This document shows, piece by piece, positions 20,444 to 28,154 of a DNA stretch of 64,000 nucleotides. Origin of the DNA: an uncultured Clostridia bacterium (GTDB lineage: Bacteria > Bacillota > Clostridia > TANB77 > CAG-508). Within the stretch, counting starts at the first letter, position 1. Every line of letters starts with the position of its first letter. The stretch covers positions 1-64,000 of the forward strand of contig CAKOVG010000001.1 of the NCBI GenBank assembly GCA_934121875.1. The letters run 5' to 3'. The notes below the pieces were generated by a model. It did no database searches. It worked only from the letters and a program-made list of their open reading frames with translations, and had not been told where the DNA came from. The position numbers and the translations under genes are program-made.

Positions 20444-21448
20444 TTATTGTCCATTTAGTTTTTTGCTAATATATTTCATAACTGAAATAACTTTTGAATA
20501 GTCCATTCTCTTTGGGCCTATAATTCCAATAGTTCCTAAGTCTTTGTCTTGATATCTATGTTTAAATGTTACTATACTAAAATCTTTTAATTGTTCATTT
20601 TCGTTTTCATCACCTATATATACATTTATATCTTTTGCAAATCCTGTATTTAGTAAGTCTAGCATGACTTGTTTTGTGTCTATTAAATTTACAAAGTTTT
20701 TTGCAACTTCTAAACTTTTAAATTCTGGAAGCTCAAACACTTTATTAGTACCTTCTAAGTACACTTTTGCTTCTTCATTTATTACTTTGTCTAATTGCTG
20801 CATAATTGGTTTTATAACATTTAAGCTATAGTTCATTTCTGTAAATATATATTCTTCCAAAGGCTTATCTATTTCATCTATTGGCTTACCCTTTAGTTTG
20901 TTATTAAATATAAAATTTAGAGTATTTACTTGATCTTCTGTAATATCTTCATCAAATTTAATAATAGTTTCTTTTATAATTCCTGTATCTGTTAATATTA
21001 CAGCCATCAACATTCTAGTTCCTAAAAGAACAAATTTTACTTCTTCTATGTTTTGTAAGTTTGTTTTTGGACCTATTGCAACAGATGTGTAGTGTGTAAC
21101 TTCTGATAGAGTATTTGTAGCTATTTTAGTAAGTTCTTCAATTTCATTAACCCTAGTTTCTAATTTGGTTTGTATATATTTTATTTCTTCTAGGCTAATG
21201 TCATCATCTTTTAATAGTTCATCCACATATAATCTGTAACCTTTTGCTGATGGAACTCTTCCACTTGATGTATGTGGTTTGTCTAAGTACCCACTTTTTT
21301 CTAAGTCTGCCATTTCATTTCTGATTGTTGCACTACTATAATCCAAATTATATTTTTGTACTAGTGCTCCTGAGCTAACAGGTTCTGCTGTGCTAATATA
21401 TTCTTCTATTATCGCTTGTAATATTTGTTTTTTTCTATCATCTAACAC
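20444..21448 (-). CDS. hrcA: Heat-inducible repressor HrcA
   Basis: HrcA represses the dnaK and groE operons by binding CIRCE. The 334-residue protein begins with a winged-helix domain (LDDRKKQILQAIIEEYISTAEPVSSGALVQ, then SSATIRNEMADLEKSGYLDKPHTSSGR) and continues with the GAF-like dimerisation region. The start is GTG at 21448, behind AAGGTG. As first gene of the operon it controls its own synthesis through the CIRCE site 29 bases upstream. Confidence 0.97.
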   Translation of the reverse strand: MLDDRKKQILQAIIEEYISTAEPVSSGALVQKYNLDYSSATIRNEMADLEKSGYLDKPHTSSGRVPSAKGYRLYVDELLKDDDISLEEIKYIQTKLETRVNEIEELTKIATNTLSEVTHYTSVAIGPKTNLQNIEEVKFVLLGTRMLMAVILTDTGIIKETIIKFDEDITEDQVNTLNFIFNNKLKGKPIDEIDKPLEEYIFTEMNYSLNVIKPIMQQLDKVINEEAKVYLEGTNKVFELPEFKSLEVAKNFVNLIDTKQVMLDLLNTGFAKDINVYIGDENENEQLKDFSIVTFKHRYQDKDLGTIGIIGPKRMDYSKVISVMKYISKKLNGQ

Positions 21449-21476
21449 ATTTTCACCTTCTAACTCTTTTATGTAT

Positions 21477-21503
21477 TTAGCACTCTTGGTTGTTGTTTGC
21501 TAA
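21477..21503 (-). promoter_or_regulatory. CIRCE operator of the hrcA operon
   Basis: TTAGCACTC, nine bases, then GTTTGCTAA match the CIRCE consensus TTAGCACTC-N9-GAGTGCTAA with two mismatches in the second arm. It lies between the promoter and the GTG start of hrcA, where HrcA would block transcription. Confidence 0.93.
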
Positions 21504-21512
21504 ACTGCATAT

Positions 21513-21541
21513 ATATTATATCCATTTTTAGCAATTGTCAA
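21513..21541 (-). promoter_or_regulatory. Promoter of the hrcA operon
   Basis: On the minus strand TTGACA (21541-21536) is followed by TATAAT (21520-21515, 15-base spacer) or TAATAT (21518-21513, 17-base spacer). This is a strong sigma-A promoter, followed directly by the CIRCE element. Confidence 0.8.
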
Positions 21542-21554
21542 TACATATTGCTAA
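21528..21554 (-). promoter_or_regulatory. Second, CIRCE-like inverted repeat over the -35
   Basis: TTAGCAATT, nine bases, then TATTGCTAA has exactly the 9-9-9 geometry of CIRCE, and the TTAGCA/TGCTAA outer half of each arm is intact. It overlaps the -35 of the hrcA promoter. It could be a second HrcA site, or a hairpin that happens to fit. Confidence 0.45.
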
Positions 21555-21591
21555 AAATTTGTGTGAAATTTATGTGAAAAAAGGAAGAATT

Positions 21592-22761
21592 TTAAATAAA
21601 TTCTTCCCATACTATATTGGCTAAGTCTAGTCCTTTGTTAGTTAGTTTAATTTGATCGCCATCTATTTCTATTAAATTTTCATTAACTAATTTTTCTAGT
21701 TTATCATGATATAGAAACACTGGATTTGCTATAAATTTTATTTTAAATTCTTGTATGCTAACTCCATCTATTTTTCTTAATCCTAACAGCATGTACTCTT
21801 TTTGCATTGCTTCCATATCTTGCTTTTCATGGAATACTAAATTTTCTTCTGTTTTGTCCTCTTTATAATTTTTTATATACTTTTCTAAGCTTTCTATATT
21901 TGAATATCTTATTCCATTTGTATATGAATGTGCTGCCACTCCGAAGCCTATATATTCTTTTTGATTCCAACAGTCTAAGTTGTGTTTTGACTCATAACCT
22001 TGTTTTGCGAAATTAGATATTTCATAGTGATTGTATCCATTTGTTTCTAAAATTTGCTTTACAGTCCAATACATTTTACGTTCTATTTCTTCGTCTGGTA
22101 GTTCTAATCCTTCTTCTACTTTTTTGAATAATGGTGTGCCTTCTTCTAATATTAATGAATATACAGAAATATGTTCTGGTTCCATTGAGATTATTTCTTC
22201 AATTGAATCTTGAACTTCTGCTAGTGTTTGATTTGGAAGTCCTATCATTAAATCTATATTTATATTTTCAAAGCCCGCTTCCCTTGCAAATCTGTAGGTA
22301 TCTAAAAAATCTAAATATGTATGTATTCTTCCAATTTCTTTCAACAAATACTCATGTGTAGATTGTAGCCCTATACTTAGTCTATTTATTCCTGCTTTAT
22401 TGTAATCTTCTAATTTTTCAAGTGTTACTGTTCCTGGATTAACTTCTATTGTAATTTCTATATTTTTATCAAGTTCAAAATTTGATTTTATTTCTTCCAT
22501 AACTTGAACTATATATTTGCTTTCAATTAGTGAGGGTGTTCCTCCTCCAATATATATAGTTTTGACACAAAACAAATCATCCTTCCCATTTTCAAAGTCA
22601 ACTCTATTATTGCTTCCTACTTCTTTAACTTCTTGTAACAAGCATTTTATATATTTTAAAATCAAATCTTCTTTTTCTGCATATGAACAAAAATCGCAAT
22701 AACTACATTTTTGCTTGCAAAATGGAATGTGGATGTATAGTCCAATTTGTTTTCTTCGCAT
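21592..22761 (-). CDS. hemW: Heme chaperone HemW (radical SAM, HemN-like)
   Basis: HemW is a radical SAM family protein that transfers heme; it is often mis-annotated as coproporphyrinogen oxidase. The 389-residue protein has the cluster motif CKQKCSYCDFCSY near the start, GGGTPSL, the SAM-binding TIEVNPGTV and the C-terminal HemN domain (ISNFAKQGYESKHNLDCW). It usually stands beside hrcA-dnaK, as here, 144 bases upstream of hrcA. A TIR of the MITE-like element lies just before its AGGAAGGAAG ribosome site and supplies a TATAAT sequence. Confidence 0.93.
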   Translation of the reverse strand: MRRKQIGLYIHIPFCKQKCSYCDFCSYAEKEDLILKYIKCLLQEVKEVGSNNRVDFENGKDDLFCVKTIYIGGGTPSLIESKYIVQVMEEIKSNFELDKNIEITIEVNPGTVTLEKLEDYNKAGINRLSIGLQSTHEYLLKEIGRIHTYLDFLDTYRFAREAGFENINIDLMIGLPNQTLAEVQDSIEEIISMEPEHISVYSLILEEGTPLFKKVEEGLELPDEEIERKMYWTVKQILETNGYNHYEISNFAKQGYESKHNLDCWNQKEYIGFGVAAHSYTNGIRYSNIESLEKYIKNYKEDKTEENLVFHEKQDMEAMQKEYMLLGLRKIDGVSIQEFKIKFIANPVFLYHDKLEKLVNENLIEIDGDQIKLTNKGLDLANIVWEEFI

Positions 22762-22780
22762 AAGTTTCTTCCTTCCTAAA

Positions 22781-23000
22781 TTATACTTTCTTCTGGTTTG
22801 GCACGTCGCTTACACACTTTTTATTTTTCAAATCCGGCACGTCGCTTGCACTTTGAATATATTTTTTCTCGACTAAAGCACGAAAAAATATATGTCAAAG
22901 TCGCTGTGCCTGCTCTAATAAATCAAATGCTTTTTCTAAATAGTAAATTATACAAGCGACATGCTGAATTGAATGATGTGCCAAACTTTAAAAAGTATAA
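22781..23000. mobile_element. MITE-like element between whiA and hemW
   Basis: About 220 bases are bounded by imperfect terminal inverted repeats: TTATACTTT-six bases-GTTTGGCAC at the left, and its complement around a five-base variant at 22978-23000. Inside are two direct copies of GGCACGTCGCTT (22800-22811 and 22836-22847) and a long hairpin (22851-22868 pairing with 22882-22900). There is no transposase gene and no clear target-site duplication. A plus-strand frame of 81 codons runs through the repeats into antisense whiA and is not regarded as a gene. Confidence 0.6.
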
Positions 23001-23003
23001 CTG

Positions 23004-23888
23004 TCATTGTCTAAATTTCAAAACAAATTGTTCTATGTTGTAAAAGCGATGATTTACACCTGACTTTCCTATTGGTTTTGATAGCATTTTACCTATTTCT
23101 ACTAGTGAGGCTTCTGGATTTTCTAATCTTAAGTTTGCTATTTCTTGTAGTTGTTCCGGCATTTTTTCAAATTGACTAATTTGTTTTAAATATTTAATAT
23201 CTTCTATTTGTTTTAGTGCTGCATTTACAGTTTTATTTAAGTTTGCTGTTTCGCAATTTACCTTTCTATTTACATTGTTTCTAATATCTCTATATACTCG
23301 CACCTCTTCAAATTTAAGTACCGAACTATTTGCTCCTATAAGTGCCAAAAATTTTGAAATTTCATCTCCATCTTTTGTATATATTGCATATCCATTTTTC
23401 TTTTCTATAATTTTAAATTGTATTTCATATTTATTTAATATTTTTAATATTGTATTAACATTTTGCTCTGTTGAAAATGTTATTTCCAAATGGTATGTAC
23501 TTTTAGGATTGTTAATTGAGCCACCGCCTAAAAAACTTCCTCTTACAAGTGCCTTTTTTAATAGTTCCTGGTCTTTTATTTTTTCAACTATATTGTTTAA
23601 TACTACTTTGTTTTCATATATAACTTCTGAAATTTCTGGCTTACTTACACTAATGCAAAACTTTTTACCTATCATTTCAATTTTGTGATTTGTATATTGA
23701 AGATTATTCAATAATTTGCTAAAACGATTAATGCTGTATTCACTTTCAGTTGAAAATTTTATTTTGTTTTTTTCTACTGATATATTATTTGAGCTTAAAT
23801 ATCCAAGTAATTCATATTTAACAATTTCCTTGTTTGCTAAGTTACTTAACTTACTTATTTCTTCTTTTACTTCACTTGAAAATGACAT
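23004..23888 (-). CDS. whiA: DNA-binding protein WhiA
   Basis: WhiA is a homing-endonuclease-like DNA-binding protein linked to cell division control in Firmicutes and sporulation in Actinobacteria. The 294-residue protein starts with MSFSSEVKEEISKL, contains the LAGLIDADG-derived core (RGSFLGGGSINNP) and ends with a helix-turn-helix (LEIANLRLENPEASLVEIG in approximate register, then KPIGKSGVNHR). The MITE-like element abuts its stop codon. It sits two bases downstream of prmC, so the two are cotranscribed. Confidence 0.93.
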   Translation of the reverse strand: MSFSSEVKEEISKLSNLANKEIVKYELLGYLSSNNISVEKNKIKFSTESEYSINRFSKLLNNLQYTNHKIEMIGKKFCISVSKPEISEVIYENKVVLNNIVEKIKDQELLKKALVRGSFLGGGSINNPKSTYHLEITFSTEQNVNTILKILNKYEIQFKIIEKKNGYAIYTKDGDEISKFLALIGANSSVLKFEEVRVYRDIRNNVNRKVNCETANLNKTVNAALKQIEDIKYLKQISQFEKMPEQLQEIANLRLENPEASLVEIGKMLSKPIGKSGVNHRFYNIEQFVLKFRQ

Positions 23889-23890
23889 TG

Positions 23891-24724
23891 TTAGCCCTCC
23901 TTTTGAAAAATTACTACTCTGTCGTTTCCTCCTAAATCTTTTATTGGTTGTTTTGTTATCAAGTTCAGACTTTTACGTTCTAAATTTGTAATTGCATTTC
24001 CTTGTTTGTACCCTATTTCTAGCAATAAATATCCTTTTGCATTTAAGTATTTATATGCATTGCTTAGTATTTTTCTATAAAAGTCTAAACCATCTTTTCC
24101 TCCATCTAAAGCAATATGTGGTTCATTTTTTACTTCTTCGCTTAGTGTATTTATTACTTCGGTTTCAATATATGGTGGGTTTGAGATTATAACATCAAAA
24201 AGTTTTTCAGTTATTTTATCAAATAAATTTGATTCAATAAACTCTATATCTACGTTATTTGTAAGTGCATTTTTATTTGCTACATCAAGTGCTTTTGGGC
24301 TTATATCTGTTGCTGTTATTATTGCGTTTTTACAATAATGAGCTATTGACACTGCTATTGCTCCGCTTCCTGTACATAAATCTAATATTTTTGCATTTGG
24401 TATTTGGTTTACTATTCTTATTGCTTCCTCTACTAAATTTTCTGTATCTGGCTGTGGAATTAATACATTTTCATCAACATAAAAATCAAGTGCCATGAAT
24501 TCTTGTTTGTTAGTAATATATTGTATTGGCACTCCATTTTTTGCTTTTTGTATGCATTTTTTATATTCTTCTATTTTTTTTGTATCTACTAATTTTTCAC
24601 TACTGATAATTATATTTTGTTTTAAAATGTGTTGTAACAATACTTTTGCTTTTATGTATGCATCTTGTATATTTGCTTGTTTTAAAATATTTTCTCCTAA
24701 TTTTAATAGTTCTCTTTGTTTCAT
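23891..24724 (-). CDS. prmC: Release factor glutamine methyltransferase PrmC
   Basis: PrmC methylates the GGQ glutamine of peptide release factors. The 277-residue protein has a helical N-terminal domain, the SAM-binding motif ILDLCTGSGAIAVSIAHY and the catalytic NPPY (DVIISNPPYIE). The usual partner gene prfA is not in the window; instead it reads into whiA. Downstream of the 6S-like RNA on the same strand. Confidence 0.95.
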   Translation of the reverse strand: MKQRELLKLGENILKQANIQDAYIKAKVLLQHILKQNIIISSEKLVDTKKIEEYKKCIQKAKNGVPIQYITNKQEFMALDFYVDENVLIPQPDTENLVEEAIRIVNQIPNAKILDLCTGSGAIAVSIAHYCKNAIITATDISPKALDVANKNALTNNVDIEFIESNLFDKITEKLFDVIISNPPYIETEVINTLSEEVKNEPHIALDGGKDGLDFYRKILSNAYKYLNAKGYLLLEIGYKQGNAITNLERKSLNLITKQPIKDLGGNDRVVIFQKEG

Positions 24725-24777
24725 TTTATCACCTGCAAATATTATATCATTTATTGGTATAGTTTTTCAATAGAAAA

Positions 24778-24966
24778 ATAAAACCCCGCTTTAGCCGTAA
24801 GGTGAATGAAATTTTAAGGACCTGTTTACACAGGTGGGTATCTTGTTGAATGCTTCTGGGTTTCTTATAGAATTGTATAAGCCTACACGCCACATTCAAA
24901 GGCAGATTCCCGTTTAGAATTTGTTGGTTCTAAAATTCCAGTCTACACGCACTATGCAGGGAAAAT
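24778..24966 (-). ncRNA. ssrS: Probable 6S RNA
   Basis: About 185 bases carry a closing stem CCCTGC/GCGGGG (24961-24956 with 24789-24784) and a T-rich 3' end. Internal hairpins include ACCTGT/ACAGGT and CTTATA/TATAAG. The segments GAATGTGGCG and CATTCACCTTACGG recall the conserved parts of bacterial 6S RNA, which binds sigma-A RNA polymerase. Length and shape fit, but I could not run a covariance model. Confidence 0.6.
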
Positions 24967-25093
24967 TAATATCTTATTTAATTGTTAAATATATATTACC
25001 ACAAAATAATAAAAATTACAATTACTTTTTTTGGTATTTTTTTTAATTTTTATCAACTTTGTTAATTTAAGTACACATTCCTTATTAATCATT

Positions 25094-25135
25094 AAAAGAC
25101 TGAAAGCCTATTATATCAAAGGTTGTCAGTCTTTT
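25094..25135. terminator. Hairpin, possible terminator
   Basis: AAAAGACTGA pairs with TCAGTCTTTT across about 22 bases, giving a terminator-like stem readable on both strands. It lies downstream of the prepilin-type gene on the minus strand, after the hairpin array. Confidence 0.5.
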
Positions 25136-25254
25136 GCTGTTCTTCAGCTGTCAAGTTCAAGATATATTTATACTATATTTTGCCTGAATAATTAAGCTTT
25201 TTATTACATTATTATTACAGTAAAATTACATTATATTAGAAATTTGACAGTTTT

Positions 25255-25440
25255 GTTGTGTTTGCAAACTCGCAAACGCAATAAAGGCGCCCCCGCTAGG
25301 GGCGCCCTGCTAGGGAAAATTTTTCAAATTTCTAAAACTTGCCATTTTCAATGTCAGTTTAAGAAATTTTAGAAAAATTTTCTCCTTTAGCGTTTTTGAT
25401 GCGCTAAAGTGCGTGTTAAGCACATTAGTGCTAACATCGT
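25255..25440. repeat. Array of hairpins downstream of the prepilin-type gene
   Basis: Several strong inverted repeats follow one another. GGCGCCCC/GGGGCGCC (about 25287-25307) is very GC-rich for this genome. There is also a long imperfect repeat with arms of about 24 bases (about 25315-25380), CTTTAGCG/CGCTAAAG (25385-25409) and TTAAGCAC/GTGCTAA (about 25416-25433). No protein family explains them. Confidence 0.6.
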
Positions 25441-25450
25441 ATTTATTCAT
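25310..25450 (-). CDS. Possible 46-residue small protein within the hairpin array
   Basis: An open frame starts with MNKYDVSTNVLNTHFSASK and ends at TAG 25312. It begins six bases past the hairpin that follows the prepilin-type stop codon. It has no good ribosome site, and the part after residue 25 (IFLKFLKLTLKMASFRN) is coded by the arms of an inverted repeat. The first 20 codons use C-ending codons (AGC, AAC, CAC, TAC) like the end of the upstream gene. I do not recognise it, and it may only be repeat DNA read as protein. Confidence 0.2.
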   Translation of the reverse strand: MNKYDVSTNVLNTHFSASKTLKEKIFLKFLKLTLKMASFRNLKNFP

Positions 25451-25455
25451 TTTTT

Positions 25456-25472
25456 CTGGTTCATTGAACCAG
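25456..25472. repeat. Short perfect hairpin just past the variable-region stop
   Basis: CTGGTTC, loop ATT, GAACCAG form a 7-bp perfect stem nine bases downstream of the stop codon. Diversity-generating retroelements need a DNA hairpin close downstream of the variable region for retrohoming, and this one is placed accordingly. A second perfect palindrome of 16 bases (25483-25498) overlaps the stop codon. Confidence 0.55.
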
Positions 25473-25481
25473 TTGTCAGTG

Positions 25482-26885
25482 CTACTTTACGTAAAGTATG
25501 GGTCTAAAGGAGTTGCCGTTGGTACTGCCAGTCGCAATGTAGCTGTCGCGGCTACTCGTACAGCTGGTGGAAAATGAGTATTCGCCTCCTCTATAAGTAC
25601 AATGTCGAATACTACCATTAAGCGTGTAAGTGCTGTACTCTGTAGTCCATTCACTTTCATTTCCAGCCATATCAAATATTTTACATTTTTGATCTCCTGT
25701 TGAACCTGTGTTTTTTGGTGAATTATTTCCAGTTGTGTTTCTGTTTGCATTTGCATAATTTGTATTTCCCATTTTTTGTATATATACTATTGCTGTATCC
25801 CATGCATAACTATTTACTAAATCACTTTCTACATAATTATCATTTTTATACATATTTTGACTTATTATTGCTGCTTCTGGTTGTGTTATGGAAGTCCATA
25901 ATGTTTTAGTTGTATAGTTCATTGTACCACCAACATATCCTGTTGATACTTTTGATAATGGTTTTGCATTACCAAACATTTCTTCTGAAGTTTTACCTGA
26001 ACTATTCCATCCACTTCCATAACTTGCTTCATAGCGTGCTATATAAAAGCCTTTATTTGTATTTGTTTTTTCTATAAATGCTCGCAGGTTTTTAGCTGTT
26101 GTATTTGTTCCTGTTGAAGCTGGTTTTTCATTTGATACTTCATTTGATACTCTATAATCACTTAGTTCATAGTGATAGTCTCCTGCTCTGTATTTTGTAT
26201 CTAATGTTCCTGCTGTTGCCTTTGCTACTGTTGTTTCTGCATATTCTGAACCTTTTTGTATTATTGTTGGTGTGCCTGGACTAGTGGTTGCAAATGTATA
26301 CCTTCCTAATGTTATTTCTACTTTACTTCCATCATCTTTTATTATTTTATTACTTCCATCTGCATTTATATTACTTACTGGCACCCATACAAACTGGTTT
26401 CCATCTTTGTCTTCTATTACTATTCCCTGTTGCACAGTTTTTCCAGAATCAGCAGATATTTTAAATCCTCCTGGTACTACTACTTGATTTTCTTTTTCAT
26501 CTTTTGCTATTACTGTTGTGCTTTCACTTGTTGTTCTATCATTTGATGTTAAGTTTGAATCCGTTATTAATGGCTTTTCTACTGGTGGTGTAGGTGGTGT
26601 TGGTGTGCCTCCTCCAGTTGTATTTTTGATTCCACCATTTTCTTCTAACCAGTTATTTAATTCATTTATTGCTGTTAAATCATTCTCTTTTGCTTGTTCC
26701 ATTTTATTTTGAGCTTCTTGAGCTTTTTTAATTATTCCGTTATCATTGAATATTGTACTTATACTTACTCCTGCTAATATTAGCAATACTACAATTGTAA
26801 TAACTAATGCTATTAGAGTAATACCAGCTTGCTTTGAGTAAGTTTTTCTTGTTGCCTTTTTATTTGTTTTTTCTATTTTATTCAA
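25482..26885 (-). CDS. Prepilin-anchored FGE/SUMF-fold protein, candidate DGR target
   Basis: The 467-residue protein starts with a class III signal: KQAG followed by ITLIALVITIVVLLILAGVS, typical of prepilin cleavage between G and I. A Gly/Thr/Pro linker follows (about 88-103). The C-terminal domain opens with QFVWVPVSNI and ends WTTEYS ... YRGGEY ... NGNSFRPILYVK, the formylglycine-generating-enzyme/C-type-lectin-like fold used by many DGR target proteins. From about codon 417 on, 21 of 51 codons end in C (AGC, TAC, ACC, GAC, CGC, GGC, AAC). The rest of the gene rarely uses C at that position. This is the pattern left by adenine-directed mutagenesis of AAC codons. Start TTG follows GAGGAGG. 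No reverse transcriptase is nearby. Confidence 0.7.
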   Translation of the reverse strand: MNKIEKTNKKATRKTYSKQAGITLIALVITIVVLLILAGVSISTIFNDNGIIKKAQEAQNKMEQAKENDLTAINELNNWLEENGGIKNTTGGGTPTPPTPPVEKPLITDSNLTSNDRTTSESTTVIAKDEKENQVVVPGGFKISADSGKTVQQGIVIEDKDGNQFVWVPVSNINADGSNKIIKDDGSKVEITLGRYTFATTSPGTPTIIQKGSEYAETTVAKATAGTLDTKYRAGDYHYELSDYRVSNEVSNEKPASTGTNTTAKNLRAFIEKTNTNKGFYIARYEASYGSGWNSSGKTSEEMFGNAKPLSKVSTGYVGGTMNYTTKTLWTSITQPEAAIISQNMYKNDNYVESDLVNSYAWDTAIVYIQKMGNTNYANANRNTTGNNSPKNTGSTGDQKCKIFDMAGNESEWTTEYSTYTLNGSIRHCTYRGGEYSFSTSCTSSRDSYIATGSTNGNSFRPILYVK

Positions 26886-27249
26886 TTTTATCTTCCTCCT
26901 CTTTCTTAAGTATATTTATTCTGTTTTTTCAATTTTGTATGTAGTATGTACAATTTTTCCTTTTTTATGCACATTTACTCATTTTATAGCCGTAGATTTC
27001 CCCTATAGTTATATTACATTTTTATTTGTTAAATAATTAATACTTTTTTTAATATAACTTAGGTACAATTATTAGCTTATAATTGCATTCTTTTGGTTTA
27101 CTCTATATTAAATTTTCAATGTGCTCTTTTGAATTTTTGTACATATTTTCTCCCCATTAGGATACCATAACATTTTTTTATTTTCAATACTTTTCTTTAA
27201 TTTTTATTAACTTGGTTTTTTGCAATTTTTAAAAAACTTAAATTTTAAA

Positions 27250-27315
27250 AATTTCACCATTTTCTTCTAGCTAATTATTTAATTCATTTATTGATGTAAA
27301 ATCATTGCCTTATTT
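27250..27315 (-). pseudogene. Decayed fragment of a second prepilin-type gene
   Basis: The stretch from CACCATTTTCTTCTA onward is about 88 percent identical by eye to 26633-26690 inside the prepilin-type gene, coding for ...LTAINELNNWLEENGG. Here the same frame has stops in place of Trp and others. The remaining 26886-27424 bases are AT-rich, with no other gene seen. It marks a former tandem copy or an exchange in the cassette. Confidence 0.6.
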
Positions 27316-27424
27316 TATTTACAAGTATCTAAGCGAAAGCGAATATATATAAATATCATTTATGTAGTAGTATTTTAGCATATTTTATGATACAATATAT
27401 GCATTAATTTAAGGAGGTACAATT

Positions 27425-28153
27425 ATGTTAGAACTTAAAAACGTTTCTTATTTTAGAGACAATAAACAAATTTTAGATAACATAAGTTTAAAAATAGATA
27501 ATAGCAAATTAGTTGCAATTACTGGTCCTAACGGTTCTGGTAAATCTACTCTTGCTAAAATTATTATGGGAATTTTAAAACCTGATTCTGGCAATATTAT
27601 ATTTAACGGCAAAGATATTACTAATATGGGAATTACCGATAGAGCTAAACTTGGAATTGGTTTTGCTTTTCAACAACCAGTTAAATTCAAAGGTTTAACA
27701 GTTAAGGATTTAATTGAGTTGAGTTCTGGTAATACTGTAAGTGTTGCAGAAGCTTGTAATTATCTTTCTGATGTAGGTTTGTGTGCAAAGGATTATTTAA
27801 ACAGAGAAGTTAGTAGTTCTCTTTCTGGTGGTGAATTAAAGCGTATTGAAATTGCTATGCTTGCTGCTAAAAAGTCTAAACTTACTGTTTTTGATGAACC
27901 TGAAGCCGGTATTGACTTATGGAGTTTCAATAGTTTAATTTCTGTGTTTGAAAAAATGCATAATGAAATTAGTAATTCTTCTATAGTTATTATTTCTCAT
28001 CAAGAAAAAATTTTGAATATTGCTGACGAAATTGTTTTACTTGCTGATGGAAAAGTACAAGCAATTGGTCAAAAAGAAGATGTGTTACATTTACTTTTAA
28101 ATGATACTCAAAAGCCATGTAAAGTAATGCTTGAAAAAGGAGGTAATAATTAA
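27425..28153 (+). CDS. sufC: Fe-S assembly ATPase SufC
   Basis: SufC is the ABC-type ATPase of the SUF Fe-S cluster scaffold. The 242-residue protein has Walker A GPNGSGKST, the Q-loop region GFAFQQPVKFKG, the signature LSGGELKRIEIAM, Walker B LTVFDEPEAGID and the H-loop VIISHQ. AAGGAGG lies eight bases before the ATG. The stop codon is one base from the next ATG, so sufC and the SufB-like gene form one unit. No sufS, sufU or sufD lies beside them. Confidence 0.93.
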   Translation: MLELKNVSYFRDNKQILDNISLKIDNSKLVAITGPNGSGKSTLAKIIMGILKPDSGNIIFNGKDITNMGITDRAKLGIGFAFQQPVKFKGLTVKDLIELSSGNTVSVAEACNYLSDVGLCAKDYLNREVSSSLSGGELKRIEIAMLAAKKSKLTVFDEPEAGIDLWSFNSLISVFEKMHNEISNSSIVIISHQEKILNIADEIVLLADGKVQAIGQKEDVLHLLLNDTQKPCKVMLEKGGNN

Positions 28154-28154
28154 T

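Noticed and set aside
22798..23043. Plus-strand 81-codon frame beginning MARRLHTFYF
   Set aside because: It runs through the inverted repeats of the MITE-like element and into antisense whiA, with no ribosome site.
25487..25756. Alternative minus-strand frame of 89 codons over the variable region
   Set aside because: It overlaps the FGE-fold frame, lacks a ribosome site and gives no recognisable domain.
25000..27424. A complete DGR (reverse transcriptase, Avd, template repeat) in the window
   Set aside because: No RT motif (YxDD) or near-copy of the variable region was found here; only the target side is supported.
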